NCBI RefSeq assembly: GCF_900177535.1
Contig: NZ_FXAJ01000002.1
Coordinates: 868,001-932,000, forward strand
Length of the DNA: 64,000 nt
Direction of reading: 5' to 3'
Source of the DNA: Priestia filamentosa
Lineage (GTDB): Bacteria; Bacillota; Bacilli; Bacillales; Bacillaceae_H
A program made the translations under genes and the position numbers. The notes under the pieces were generated by a model. The model was not told where the DNA came from. It made no database searches and was given only the letters and a program-made list of their open reading frames with translations. Each line of letters opens with the position of its first letter. Positions within the stretch are counted from its first letter, which is position 1. This document shows positions 51,305 through 60,152 of this stretch, piece after piece.

Positions 51305-51619
51305 TTATGAAGTCACTCCAAGACCAATAACCCCTATTAAAATAAAAAGCAATGATAAATACTGAAAAATGTTCAATTTCTCTTTAAACCATAACATTCC
51401 AACTAGCGCGATCCCAATACTTCCAATACCTGTCCATACTGCATAAGCAACCCCAGCTGGGATAACTTGCATTGCCTTTGATAGACATAAAAAGGATAAA
51501 ATAAAACCAATTGACATTGTAAGGATGGCCCACTTTTTTCTTTTTCCATTTATATATTTCATCGCAATCGTAGCAACAACCTCTTCAAGTCCAGCTAATA
51601 ATAACAAACCCCAAACCAT
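51305..51619 (-). CDS. Small multidrug resistance protein, second pair, subunit B
   Basis: A 104-aa four-helix SMR protein with E13 in LLAGLEEVVATIAMKYINGK (an adjacent E12 is unusual) and AGVAYAVWTGIGSIGIAL. Its start overlaps the partner's stop by one base. Unlike the pair at 45215-45870 there is no riboswitch upstream; a TetR operator stands there instead. Substrate may be a guanidinium or a quaternary cation. Confidence 0.88.
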   Translation of the reverse strand: MVWGLLLLAGLEEVVATIAMKYINGKRKKWAILTMSIGFILSFLCLSKAMQVIPAGVAYAVWTGIGSIGIALVGMLWFKEKLNIFQYLSLLFILIGVIGLGVTS

Positions 51620-51954
51620 TACTTTTCACCTCTAGCTTCATATGTCTCTTTTCCTGTGAATACTTTCATTCCTATTATCCCAACTAATAAAATACCTAAA
51701 AAAACAAGTTGTTTAATTGAGAAAGAATCTCCTAAAATAATTCCTACAAGATATGTTCCAACTGTTCCCATCCCGACAAACACTGTATAGGCAGCTGCAA
51801 TAGGAAGTGATTTATATGAATAAATCAAAAGTATAAAGCTTACTAGAATGAGGATAAAAGTCCCTCCCCATTGGAATCCTGTTTCAGCATGTTTCAATCC
51901 TGAGGCCCATACTACCTCTAAAAGTCCCGCAATAAATACAAATAACCAATTCAT
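51619..51954 (-). CDS. Small multidrug resistance protein, second pair, subunit A
   Basis: The 111-aa SMR protein has E13 in IAGLLEVVWASGLKHAETGF and AAYTVFVGMGTVGTYLVGI. It is first in the two-gene operon and 22 bp from the operator palindrome at 51976-51996. The operon follows the TetR gene (52036) on the same strand. Paired SMR proteins function as heterodimers. Confidence 0.88.
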   Translation of the reverse strand: MNWLFVFIAGLLEVVWASGLKHAETGFQWGGTFILILVSFILLIYSYKSLPIAAAYTVFVGMGTVGTYLVGIILGDSFSIKQLVFLGILLVGIIGMKVFTGKETYEARGEK

Positions 51955-51975
51955 ATCCTCTCAGCTCCTTATAAT

Positions 51976-51996
51976 AATGAATGAACGTCATTCATT
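51976..51996. promoter_or_regulatory. TetR operator upstream of the SMR pair
   Basis: Half sites AATGAATGA and TCATTCATT flank ACG. The 21-bp site is the exact reverse complement of the one at 52639-52659. It lies between the tetR gene and the SMR pair. Confidence 0.85.
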
Positions 51997-52035
51997 TTTT
52001 GAGTCATAAAAATTACTGGGTATCCCCAATAATTT

Positions 52036-52620
52036 TTATTCATTAAGTAATGATCTCTTAATAAAATTAAACAACTCTGCCTGATACTTTTCTAGAGATT
52101 GATCTTGTTCTTGGCCTATATAATATCTTTCAGCTGCATTTTCAATCAGATTGATAATCGTCTTGGAAGTCCACTTGACGTTTGTTGTACTTCTAATCTC
52201 ATTTTGTTTAACGGCCTTCTCCATTACATTCCCAATCCAGCTGTAATAAGGTTCGTATACTAATTCCCATTTGTCTAAAGAATGATTGAAAGCAAGCCCA
52301 GAATAAACAAGCACAATGATATCCTTATGCTTTTCGGTAATCTTAAAAGTATCAACAATTAGGACTTTCAAAGTATCCCAGAAGCTCTCTCCTTCCTTTA
52401 CCTCTTCTTGAACGCTTTTCAAAGTGAGAGTCAAAAGGTAATCTGCAATAGCAGGTATCAAGTCATGTTTTGATTTAAAGTATAAATAAAAAGTTCCTTG
52501 TGCAATTCCAGCTTGTTTAGCAATTTCTGATATAGATGCTTTATGAAGACCTTTCTCAGATATAACTTCTATAGAAGCTTGCAAAATTCTTTTATATTTA
52601 TCATCTGATTTCTTTTGCAT
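52036..52620 (-). CDS. TetR family repressor of the SMR pair
   Basis: A 194-aa TetR protein with the helix-turn-helix ASIEVISEKGLHKASISEIA and KQAGIAQGTFYLYFKSKHDL, and a divergent C-terminal ligand domain. It is flanked on both sides by identical operator palindromes, so it should repress itself and the SMR genes downstream. The inducer is probably a substrate of the exporter. Stop to SMR start is about 80 bp. Confidence 0.92.
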   Translation of the reverse strand: MQKKSDDKYKRILQASIEVISEKGLHKASISEIAKQAGIAQGTFYLYFKSKHDLIPAIADYLLTLTLKSVQEEVKEGESFWDTLKVLIVDTFKITEKHKDIIVLVYSGLAFNHSLDKWELVYEPYYSWIGNVMEKAVKQNEIRSTTNVKWTSKTIINLIENAAERYYIGQEQDQSLEKYQAELFNFIKRSLLNE

Positions 52621-52638
52621 AAGGCATCTCCCTTCTTA

Positions 52639-52659
52639 AATGAATGACGTTCATTCATT
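52639..52659. promoter_or_regulatory. TetR operator upstream of tetR
   Basis: AATGAATGA, CGT, TCATTCATT, 19 bp upstream of the tetR start codon; identical in reverse complement to the site at 51976-51996. Autoregulation is the natural reading. Confidence 0.85.
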
Positions 52660-52765
52660 CTAACACATTATTTATAGAATTTCTAGGTAATAATGATACA
52701 GAAAAATTTAGGGTTATTACCTAGCATGAATGAAAATCATTTTCATTACTAATAATACAAATCAT

Positions 52766-52795
52766 AAAAGGTAACCAGACTTCTGGTTACCTTTT
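52766..52795. terminator. Terminator of the DUF1540 gene
   Basis: AAAAGGTAACCAGA and TCTGGTTACCTTTT form a perfect 14-bp stem with a 2-nt loop, 6 bp past the DUF1540 stop. Confidence 0.85.
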
Positions 52796-52801
52796 AAAAA
52801 A

Positions 52802-52957
52802 TTAATGCTGTGGTTTAAATGTTTTGCAGTCTGTTTCTTCACTATTTGATGCTTCTTCACCCTTATGACTTACTACATAAATGGCATCTGCCTGACACTT
52901 GTTTCCAGAACCCCAATACGTACAATTGCTGACTTCGCAAAGAACATCTTGAGCCAT
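52802..52957 (-). CDS. DUF1540 cysteine-rich small protein (51 aa)
   Basis: ATG 52957 follows AAAAAAGGAGGTGTAAACG, a near-perfect ribosome site. The protein reads MAQDVLCEVSNCTYWGSGNK with CQADAIYVVSHKG and ends ETDCKTFKPQH. The four cysteines (C7, C12, C21, C44) in the order CxxxxC...C...ETDCKTF define DUF1540, a likely zinc-binding fold of Firmicutes. It has its own terminator. Function unknown. Confidence 0.88.
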   Translation of the reverse strand: MAQDVLCEVSNCTYWGSGNKCQADAIYVVSHKGEEASNSEETDCKTFKPQH

Positions 52958-53254
52958 CGTTTACACCTCCTTTTTTGTTATTATTAACAGATATAATATA
53001 GTCAATACTATTTGTGTATCTTATACAAATCTAATTACCATAATGGGATTTATCAGAAGTATCCCTTTAGAAGTAATGATTATAAAAAGTTTCGGATTAA
53101 AAATGATCAATAAATTTTTTCTTATAATTGTGCTGGTTATTGAAGAACAAAACAATTATAGATATCTTACAATGTCGATCAGTAAAAATATTTTATTGGA
53201 TAATTAATAACCATTTGAAGCACAATTTAATTATAGAAATGGAGGTAAAGTATT
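52958..53254. other. Spacer between divergent genes
   Basis: Nothing beyond the expected promoters was seen; GAAATGGAGGTAAAGTATT before 53255 is the ribosome site of the DUF3231 gene. Confidence 0.45.
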
Positions 53255-54259
53255 GTGAAAAATAAAAATCCCATAAGTGCTTCAGAACTCGGTACCCTTT
53301 GGCTTACATATCAAGAAAAAACCATGATTTTAAGAATATTAGAGTATTTCATTGAAAAAGCTGATGATCAACAAGCTAAAAATATAATGGGAGGCTTATG
53401 GCAAGAACTAAGTTACTATGTATCAAAGATAAAGAACATTTTTCAAGAGCAAGGTATAACTATACCTATTGGATTTACTGAAGCAGATGTTAATTTAGAA
53501 GCTCCTAAGTTATATGACAATGGATTTGATATTATGTTCGTGCGTATTTTAAAAGAAATTAGTATGGGCATGTACACACTTAATATGAATATGTCCTATC
53601 AAGATGAGGTTATGGAAATTTATGAAGGTTTGACTTCTACCACCCAAAAAATTTATAAATCATCTACTCTTTATTTACTCGAAAAAGAGATTCTTACCCG
53701 TCCACCTAAGGTAACAATGCCTAAGTCCTCTGAGTTTGTTGAAAGTAAAAATTATTTAAATGGATTTAATCCCTTTAATAAAAAAAGAGCTTTGAATGAC
53801 ATTGAACTAGGTTATCTTCATCATGGAATCGAGACAAATAATATTGGAATGCAGTTGATTACTGGATTCGCACAATGTGCAACAAATAAAGAAGTTAAAC
53901 AATATTTTGTGAAAGGAAAAGAACTGGCTAAAAAACAGATAAAAGTATTTGAAGACATTCTTCTTCAAAATGATGTTCAGTTTTCTGCAACTTCTGGAAG
54001 TACTGTAACAACTTCTAAAGAGGCTCCATTTTCACAAAAACTTATGATGTTTTGCATTTACCTTCTAAATGGTTTTGGACTTGTAGGAAGTAGTTTTGGA
54101 ACCATTTTCAGTCTGAGAAAAGATATATCGATGAAAACGATATTAATTGCAAAGGATATCTACTTCTATGCTGATGATGGAGTTAAAATTATGATTGAAA
54201 ACGGTTGGTTAGAGGAACCACCACAAATGGAAGATCGAACAAAATTAATGAAGGATTAA
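53255..54259 (+). CDS. DUF3231 family protein (two ferritin-like repeats)
   Basis: The start is GTG 53255. The 334-aa protein has two similar halves (about 1-165 and 175-330), each beginning with SELGTLWLTYQEKTM or DIELGYLHHGIETNN and holding GLWQELSYYVSKIKNIF or VKGKELAKKQIKVFEDILLQ; both are helical bundles of DUF3231 type. These are common in spore formers and of unknown role, possibly metal or spore-coat related. It may be followed by the membrane protein gene at 54326. Confidence 0.85.
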   Translation: MKNKNPISASELGTLWLTYQEKTMILRILEYFIEKADDQQAKNIMGGLWQELSYYVSKIKNIFQEQGITIPIGFTEADVNLEAPKLYDNGFDIMFVRILKEISMGMYTLNMNMSYQDEVMEIYEGLTSTTQKIYKSSTLYLLEKEILTRPPKVTMPKSSEFVESKNYLNGFNPFNKKRALNDIELGYLHHGIETNNIGMQLITGFAQCATNKEVKQYFVKGKELAKKQIKVFEDILLQNDVQFSATSGSTVTTSKEAPFSQKLMMFCIYLLNGFGLVGSSFGTIFSLRKDISMKTILIAKDIYFYADDGVKIMIENGWLEEPPQMEDRTKLMKD

Positions 54260-54325
54260 TCATAACAAAATTAGATTGCATATGAATTGAGCACTCTAGA
54301 AAAATAAAAAATAGAAGTGAAGAAA

Positions 54326-54796
54326 ATGACCAAAAAGGGATTAGAAAGTATTTTTTGGAGCATAGCATTACCAGGTTTTCCTCAACTAATGAATAGGAAA
54401 CTTGTAAAAGGAATTCTATTTATTGGATTAGAAATATTAATCAATGTTCAGTCTAATTTTAATACAGTTATCATATTAAGCTTTCAAGGAGAAATTGAAA
54501 AGGCAATTGAGCAAACCAATTACCAATGGTTAATGTTTTACCCCTGCCTTTATTTTTTTGCGATGTGGGATGCTTATAGAGATGTTGAGGATGAGCATTC
54601 CCCTTTCATGTTTATTCCATTTGTATTCTCCGCCTATGTTGTTACAGTTGGAGTCATTTACTCCTCTACGTTTACGATAAAGAATATATTATTAGGACCA
54701 ATATGGCTATCCTTTCTTTGTCTACCAATTGGCTTACTAGTTGGAATGACTATAAAGAAAATAATTCTTTGGAAAATAGAACACTCCAGCTCATAA
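54326..54796 (+). CDS. Membrane protein of unknown function (156 aa)
   Basis: ATG 54326 follows AGAAGTGAAGAAA; an in-frame GTG at 54317 lies inside that region. The protein has four to five transmembrane helices, starting with LESIFWSIALPGFPQLMNRK and KGILFIGLEILINVQSNF, and carries a short acidic loop DAYRDVEDEHSP. The 'ALPGFPQLMNRK...KGILFIGLE' start recalls TM2-like or DUF5683-like small membrane proteins. It is 66 bp after DUF3231. Confidence 0.65.
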   Translation: MTKKGLESIFWSIALPGFPQLMNRKLVKGILFIGLEILINVQSNFNTVIILSFQGEIEKAIEQTNYQWLMFYPCLYFFAMWDAYRDVEDEHSPFMFIPFVFSAYVVTVGVIYSSTFTIKNILLGPIWLSFLCLPIGLLVGMTIKKIILWKIEHSSS

Positions 54797-54818
54797 AAAA
54801 CTCTTTTTCACCAAAAAG

Positions 54819-54844
54819 AACAGACAGTAAAAATTCTGTCTGTT
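54819..54844. terminator. Terminator
   Basis: AACAGACAG and CTGTCTGTT form a 9-bp stem with an 8-nt loop and TTCTC after it, closing the DUF3231/membrane protein unit. Confidence 0.7.
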
Positions 54845-54916
54845 TCTCAAAATCTAGCATGTGTATTAAAAATAAAAGATGAACTTCTTCTTTGTATGAT
54901 AGTCTATTGAACATAA

Positions 54917-56518
54917 TCAAGAACTTTTTGTGTTCTTATTTACATTGCTACCCTTTTCATTGTTGGATGTGTTAGCTATCTTTTTAACATTAGAAGATGT
55001 AGAAGCTTTTGATGATGCAACGATATCATCCGTCCACTCAAACAGCTCATCTAAGTCATAATCCCCGCCGTGCGATTGGTCCCAAGGCATAGAGAAATCA
55101 ACATTGAACCCGTTGTTTTCCAATTTTGCTGATAAAAGAGTTGGAACGGCGAGAGAGGTATCATTATCTACTGTGCCCTGACGAATACGCCAATACGAAG
55201 AAGTAGTAGTTCCCTTTGCTCCGATATAGTACAGCGGGTTCATCATTTTTATTAGGGAGGCGTCCGCAAGTGTACTGCTCACTGTGCTATTCTCTAAACC
55301 ATACTGAGTAAAGTGCTGAGCCTTCGTAGTTGACGTACCAAACAGCTCGTTCTCAGCATTGGTTAAATCCAAGCCATCAAACGCAGACGGAGTCTTCATT
55401 CTGCCGACGTATTGGATGTATTGATCAAAATCAAGGTTAGTCACTTTTCCATCTTTAATTGTAATCCATGTAAGAGAAGATAAATCGGTCCCGCTGTCTA
55501 GTGCTTTTTGCGCGGAATTCATAACAAAGGATTTAACATACTCTTTAAACGTACCGTTACCATTCTTATTTAATGTTAATGGTGTTCCATTAGAATCGGT
55601 AAGCTTTAGACTATTTACATAGTTAGGGAATAGAGCACTTAGTTCGTTTGAGACTTGGATTTGATCGTCGGTCAACGTTCCTTCCACCATTTCTCTTTGA
55701 ATGTGATAGTCGGTATCGCTAGAAATGACAAGCTTCTTATAATCATTAATACCATTAAATAGCCACTCATAGGCAATATCAGCATGATCTAAATCTGTGA
55801 TTGCAGCGTAGGAAGATACGGCAAAGATATCGTCACGCTCATTTGCTGCTCCAAGTTTCTTTAAATAAGAGTCGTAATCCTTACTATTACCAGTAGCACC
55901 AAGCAAAGCAGAGAGTGCACCACCTGCGCTTGTCCCATTTGAAATAATTTTCTCAGCATCACCAGGCATAATTTTATCGTTATAACGTAAATAACGAACC
56001 GCAGCTTTTAAGTCCACAATAGCCGCAGGAGCTTTACCCGTATATTCTCCACTTTCATTTTGCGTTGTTCGACCGCGTGCACCAGACTCTGCTACCACGT
56101 ATCCTTTTGATAGTGCCACAAGTGCCGCATTTGGTTCCCCACTTCGTTCATCTAGACCAGGACTTCCCGGCTCTGCAGGCATATAACCCCCAACTGTATT
56201 TGGAAAGAAGATAGGCGCGGTATCTGCATTGTAGCTACCAATGGATGTTCCATCATAATACTCTTCAGGCACATAAATATTCATAATTTCATACTTCGTG
56301 TCAACAGGATTCTTAACATAAACGATTTTTTCGTAAGCACGATAAGTAATCGTTTTTCCGTCTACTGTTGCCGTCTCTTCTGTGTAGTTATTCGAGTTAA
56401 ATTTTAAACTGTACTTTGTAGTTGTATTAGTATCTGAATTAGCAGCAGAAACATTCATCAATGGCGCGCTTAGAAACCCACACACCAAAACAGAAGTAAG
56501 TATTTTTTTAGCTTTCAT
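54917..56518 (-). CDS. Secreted tannase/esterase-like alpha/beta hydrolase
   Basis: A 533-aa exported hydrolase. The signal peptide KILTSVLVCGFLSAPLMNVS ends near ASA-AN. The nucleophile is S197 in SNGTSAGGALSALLGATG, and the C-terminal DQSHGGDYDLDELFEW supplies the catalytic His and acid, as in subtype B bacterial tannases such as that of Lactiplantibacillus. The tail after residue 500 is Ser/Asn/Lys-rich. It may hydrolyse gallate or related phenolic esters; substrate not proven. AAGAAGGAGATTAAAAA precedes ATG. Confidence 0.82.
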   Translation of the reverse strand: MKAKKILTSVLVCGFLSAPLMNVSAANSDTNTTTKYSLKFNSNNYTEETATVDGKTITYRAYEKIVYVKNPVDTKYEIMNIYVPEEYYDGTSIGSYNADTAPIFFPNTVGGYMPAEPGSPGLDERSGEPNAALVALSKGYVVAESGARGRTTQNESGEYTGKAPAAIVDLKAAVRYLRYNDKIMPGDAEKIISNGTSAGGALSALLGATGNSKDYDSYLKKLGAANERDDIFAVSSYAAITDLDHADIAYEWLFNGINDYKKLVISSDTDYHIQREMVEGTLTDDQIQVSNELSALFPNYVNSLKLTDSNGTPLTLNKNGNGTFKEYVKSFVMNSAQKALDSGTDLSSLTWITIKDGKVTNLDFDQYIQYVGRMKTPSAFDGLDLTNAENELFGTSTTKAQHFTQYGLENSTVSSTLADASLIKMMNPLYYIGAKGTTTSSYWRIRQGTVDNDTSLAVPTLLSAKLENNGFNVDFSMPWDQSHGGDYDLDELFEWTDDIVASSKASTSSNVKKIANTSNNEKGSNVNKNTKSS

Positions 56519-56820
56519 TTTTTAATCTCCTTCTTAAAAACTATACTTTTTCCTTTTAGACGGGCTTCCTGTATTAGAGGTGTATAGTACAACATCTTTG
56601 TACCCTCTATTATAGATAGCTTATATCAAATTTCTCTCCCATCATTACCTGTACTAATAAAAATATTAAAGTGAATTTAAATGAAACTAAATAAGAACTA
56701 GTCTCCCTCCTTTCATGTGAAACAGCACCTCTAGATTTAAAATTTATTGACTACACGTATTATTGCGAATAAACCTTAAGAAAACCTTAAGATTTTTCTT
56801 TTAGGAATTGAAAGCAAAAT
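56519..56820. promoter_or_regulatory. Tannase upstream region with tandem direct repeats
   Basis: Two AACCTTAAGA units lie in tandem at 56772-56792 with an 11-bp period, the helical spacing used by OmpR/PhoB-type response regulators. They stand about 260 bp upstream of the tannase start. No gene is present in this spacer. Confidence 0.3.
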
Positions 56821-56847
56821 AAAAAATCACGCTCTGCGTGATTTTTT
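56821..56847 (-). terminator. Terminator of the prolyl hydroxylase gene
   Basis: AAAAAATCACGC and GCGTGATTTTTT form a perfect 12-bp stem with a TCT loop, touching the stop codon. Confidence 0.85.
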
Positions 56848-57503
56848 CATCGAACTCTTTGTTTTCGCATCCACTGAGTAGCGACCCATTTTTCTCCTTT
56901 CACAACAGGCGCTCCGCCGTGAAGGGTGAGTTCATTAAGTTCGGTATTTTCATAAAAATATTCAAAATACAAGCCCATTCCTTTTTGGGGAGATACAGAG
57001 AAACCTAGCTTAGGAAAATAAGTTTCTCCCCCCTCTTCAACATCGTTTAAGTACATAATTAATGTACTAATGCGATTATTTTTAGATGCTTTGCTTGTAG
57101 AAGCAAAATAATCATGATGTGCTTTATATTCCTGATCAGGTAAGTATTTTAAAATTTGGAGACCTTCAGCATGCTCAATAGATGGGCCCATAATATCAGA
57201 AACTCTCATTTCAATTGCATGTACAAGTTCGTTTTCGCTTTCTTCAAAAAACATGCCGCTACTCGTTCTCATATTATTCACTTCACGTGCAGCGCCAATT
57301 CTTGAACGTTGCATTTTATCTTTGGATAGTTGTATGAGTTCATCACATTCTTCATTACTTAGGACATTCCCTAACACTAGAACAAGAGGCTCTTCTAAAC
57401 GAGTAATAATATCAATCTCTCTATCTTTTAATTTAATTTTGCTCCCCAAATGGTTAAAAATTGTTTGTTCTTTAGTCATTAAAGATGTATGATCTAGCTT
57501 CAT
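56847..57503 (-). CDS. 2-oxoglutarate/Fe(II) prolyl 4-hydroxylase
   Basis: The 218-aa protein has the double-stranded beta-helix dioxygenase core. The HxD iron motif is H129-H-D131 in YKAHHDYF, the second iron histidine is H195 in LHGGAPV, and K205 in GEKWVATQW binds 2-oxoglutarate. The N-terminal LEEPLVLVLGNVLSNEECDE is typical of bacterial P4H such as the Bacillus anthracis enzyme. Substrate probably a proline-rich or collagen-like protein. Cytosolic; monocistronic. Confidence 0.92.
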   Translation of the reverse strand: MKLDHTSLMTKEQTIFNHLGSKIKLKDREIDIITRLEEPLVLVLGNVLSNEECDELIQLSKDKMQRSRIGAAREVNNMRTSSGMFFEESENELVHAIEMRVSDIMGPSIEHAEGLQILKYLPDQEYKAHHDYFASTSKASKNNRISTLIMYLNDVEEGGETYFPKLGFSVSPQKGMGLYFEYFYENTELNELTLHGGAPVVKGEKWVATQWMRKQRVR

Positions 57504-57660
57504 CTTTCACCGGCTCCTCAAAAGAATTATTTTTCTGAATCTTCACCTAACTATATGTAATCGCTTACCTATATGGATTATATCATAACAGACAAGTGAA
57601 TTCTGCTAGTAAAGTAAATAAAAAGACCGCTCTCATTTCAGAAAGCAGCCTACAGTCTAT

Positions 57661-57740
57661 TCATTCATTTTTCTTTAAAAAGTTTCTTATAAAGCGATTA
57701 GCTTCTTCCGATTTCTCATGTTGAGGCGCATGTCCTACAA
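57661..57740 (-). pseudogene. 3' remnant of an alpha/beta hydrolase gene
   Basis: The frame reads LLVGHAPQHEKSEEANRFIR and NFLKKNE to TGA at 57663-57661. VGHAPQHE is the catalytic-His segment of an alpha/beta hydrolase C terminus. Upstream the frame meets a TAG at once, next to the tetR stop codon. So the hydrolase body was deleted and only about 27 codons remain. Confidence 0.75.
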
Positions 57741-57758
57741 GCAAAGATCTCTATCATC

Positions 57759-58337
57759 TTATTCACCTACACCAAACCAAAAATTATCCCATATATTTTG
57801 TATTCTTGATTCCATCTTTTCAGGACCATAATAGGAAAATTCAATAAATATTCCGTCAATTAAACATAAATAAGACATAATTAAGTTTTCAATATTTCCT
57901 GGACGTATTTCTTTCTTTTCAATACCTTCTAAAAAAATAGCATGTAAAATAGACGAAAAAGAAGATTCAGACGAGAGAAATTTCTCATTTAGAATATGTT
58001 TTAGGTGCTTTGGCGGAAAAATCATAGCTCTTTTCAAAAAAGCTGATTTATTTTCATCGTGTTTATAATATTTACATGTGTCAAGAAGAATGGACTTTAG
58101 TTTCTCTTTGGGAGCTAATTCGTGAATCTCTTTTATAAGTTGATTAATTTTATAGATATGCTCTTCAAGAATAAATTCAAAAAGGCATAAATAAAGATCT
58201 TCTTTACTCTTAAAATGATTATATATTGATGGCTTCTGTATCCCTACTATCTTCGCAATTTCTGATAAGGTCGTTCCATCATATCCATACTCAGTAAAAA
58301 GTTTTAAGGAAACGGCTTTAATTTTATCCTTTGTCAT
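57759..58337 (-). CDS. TetR family transcriptional regulator
   Basis: The 192-aa protein shows the TetR helix-turn-helix KAVSLKLFTEYGYDGTTLSE with IAKIVGIQKPSIYNHFKSKE, and a helical ligand domain. It lies 115 bp beyond the amidohydrolase gene on the same strand, so it may control that gene, the permease, or the lost hydrolase whose tail follows it. No clear palindromic operator was recognised. Confidence 0.9.
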   Translation of the reverse strand: MTKDKIKAVSLKLFTEYGYDGTTLSEIAKIVGIQKPSIYNHFKSKEDLYLCLFEFILEEHIYKINQLIKEIHELAPKEKLKSILLDTCKYYKHDENKSAFLKRAMIFPPKHLKHILNEKFLSSESSFSSILHAIFLEGIEKKEIRPGNIENLIMSYLCLIDGIFIEFSYYGPEKMESRIQNIWDNFWFGVGE

Positions 58338-58452
58338 TGTTACCCTCCATAATTTCTGATATCACTATATAAAATTATAAACACGTTTCCCCTCTAAATC
58401 TAATTCTTTTCATATTCTCACTCATTATAGAGAGCGAGAATACATCATCTCA

Positions 58453-60099
58453 TTACGAAGATGCCTCAGAAATCGAGACTTCTTTCTTTTCATAGACAAT
58501 ATTTCCATCCTTTATTGTAAGTTGCACTTTAGTCTCAAGAATCTCATGTGTTGGCACTTCAAAAAGATTCCGATCCAAAACAATAATATCAGCAAGTTTT
58601 CCCACCTCAATTGTGCCTAGCTCATGTTCCCTAAAACATCCATGTGCTGGTCCTGATGTGTAGGCTTGTAGTGCCTCACCGATAGTCAACTTTTGTTCAG
58701 GAAACCATGTATTATTTGGATCTCCACTATTATCAATTCGTGTAACTGCCGTATATATTTGTCTCATAGGATTTAGTGATATAGAAATAGGATAGTCTGT
58801 TCCCAAACATAAATGAGCTCCAGATCTTAGAAGATTTTTTGCCTGAAAGATATTTCTCTCCCTTTTAGAACCGATAATAGCAGAATACACATCTCTTGAT
58901 GAAGCGGCCATATGATCTGGTTGCATAGAAGCCATAACCCCTAACTTTGAAAATCGTTCCGTATCCATAGGATCAAGAACCTCAATATGTTCTATCGTAT
59001 GCCTAGAATCTCTTTTCCCATTCTTTTCGATAGCCTTTTCAAAGGCATCTAAAGCTAAACGAATTGCAGCATCTCCAATAGCATGAAACCGTATTCTAAA
59101 ACCGAGTTTGTCTGCCTCGATAACTCTATTAACTAAAATTTCCGCATCTAGAGCTGGGTGTCCATAAGAATTTGGTTGATCAGAATAAGGTTCTAGAAAA
59201 TAAGCGGTATGTCCTGTTACTGTTCCATCTACAAATTGCTTTAGACCTGAGAATTGAAGATTTTTTGATTGATATTTATCACGAAGAACCTCTGCTTTCT
59301 CTAAGTCACCATCTAATTCGGGTGTAATATGAAATCGAGTTGTTAATTTTCCTTGTTGGTCAAGTTTTTCATAGAGGCTGTAATCTTGAATAAAATCGTC
59401 TATTGGAGCGTATAGGTCATTAACAGAGGTAATGCCATATTGAGCCGTCATTTCTAAAAATTTTTTTAGTAACGTTTCTTTTTTGCCTTGCGTTAATTTT
59501 AATGCTTCTTTTAGAACTACCTGTTGAGCTTGTTCATATAAAACCCCTGTAAGTAAACCGTTTTCATCTCTTTCAAAGCGACCAAAGCTTGGATCATCTA
59601 TATCTTCGTTAATTCCTGCTAAACTCATAGCCTTACTGTTTACCCATGTATAATGACCTTCAGCATGAAAGAGAACAACAGGTTGATTTGGAATCATAGA
59701 ATCAAGGATTTTGTAATGTGGTTCTTGTTTATCATCCCAATAACCAGCATCCCATTGCATCCCTATAATCCATTCACCTTCCTCACATTCCTTTGAAAAT
59801 TCCCCAACCTTTTTAGCTACGTCCTTAGCTGACATAGCGTCAGATAGATTAACACTATTTATACTTAATGAACCAAACATAATGTGAAGATGAAAATCAT
59901 GAAATCCAGGCATAATGAGTTGATTTCCATAATTTAATATTTTAGTCTCATTTCCGATAAGATGTTCAATTTCAGTTTTTGACCCTACCCCTATAATTTT
60001 ATTATCTAAAACCGCAATTGAGCCTGAAGTTGGTTTCTCCGTAAGTCCCGTAAATAAAGCATCACTTGAAATCACCATATCTGCTTTTTTCATATCCAT
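58453..60099 (-). CDS. YtcJ-like amidohydrolase
   Basis: The 548-aa protein has the metal-dependent amidohydrolase signature MPGFHDFHLHIMFG (HxH at H70/H72), TIEHIEV, RFHAIGDAAIRLALDAFE and CLGTDYPISISLNP, the pattern of the Amidohydro_3/YtcJ group. These enzymes deaminate or hydrolyse amide or cyclic substrates; the true substrate is unknown. It starts 53 bp after the APC permease gene on the same strand, so the permease probably imports its substrate. Confidence 0.88.
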   Translation of the reverse strand: MDMKKADMVISSDALFTGLTEKPTSGSIAVLDNKIIGVGSKTEIEHLIGNETKILNYGNQLIMPGFHDFHLHIMFGSLSINSVNLSDAMSAKDVAKKVGEFSKECEEGEWIIGMQWDAGYWDDKQEPHYKILDSMIPNQPVVLFHAEGHYTWVNSKAMSLAGINEDIDDPSFGRFERDENGLLTGVLYEQAQQVVLKEALKLTQGKKETLLKKFLEMTAQYGITSVNDLYAPIDDFIQDYSLYEKLDQQGKLTTRFHITPELDGDLEKAEVLRDKYQSKNLQFSGLKQFVDGTVTGHTAYFLEPYSDQPNSYGHPALDAEILVNRVIEADKLGFRIRFHAIGDAAIRLALDAFEKAIEKNGKRDSRHTIEHIEVLDPMDTERFSKLGVMASMQPDHMAASSRDVYSAIIGSKRERNIFQAKNLLRSGAHLCLGTDYPISISLNPMRQIYTAVTRIDNSGDPNNTWFPEQKLTIGEALQAYTSGPAHGCFREHELGTIEVGKLADIIVLDRNLFEVPTHEILETKVQLTIKDGNIVYEKKEVSISEASS

Positions 60100-60152
60100 A
60101 TAAATTACCTCTTTCCTTATAAAATGATAAATACATATCTATATATAGGCTC

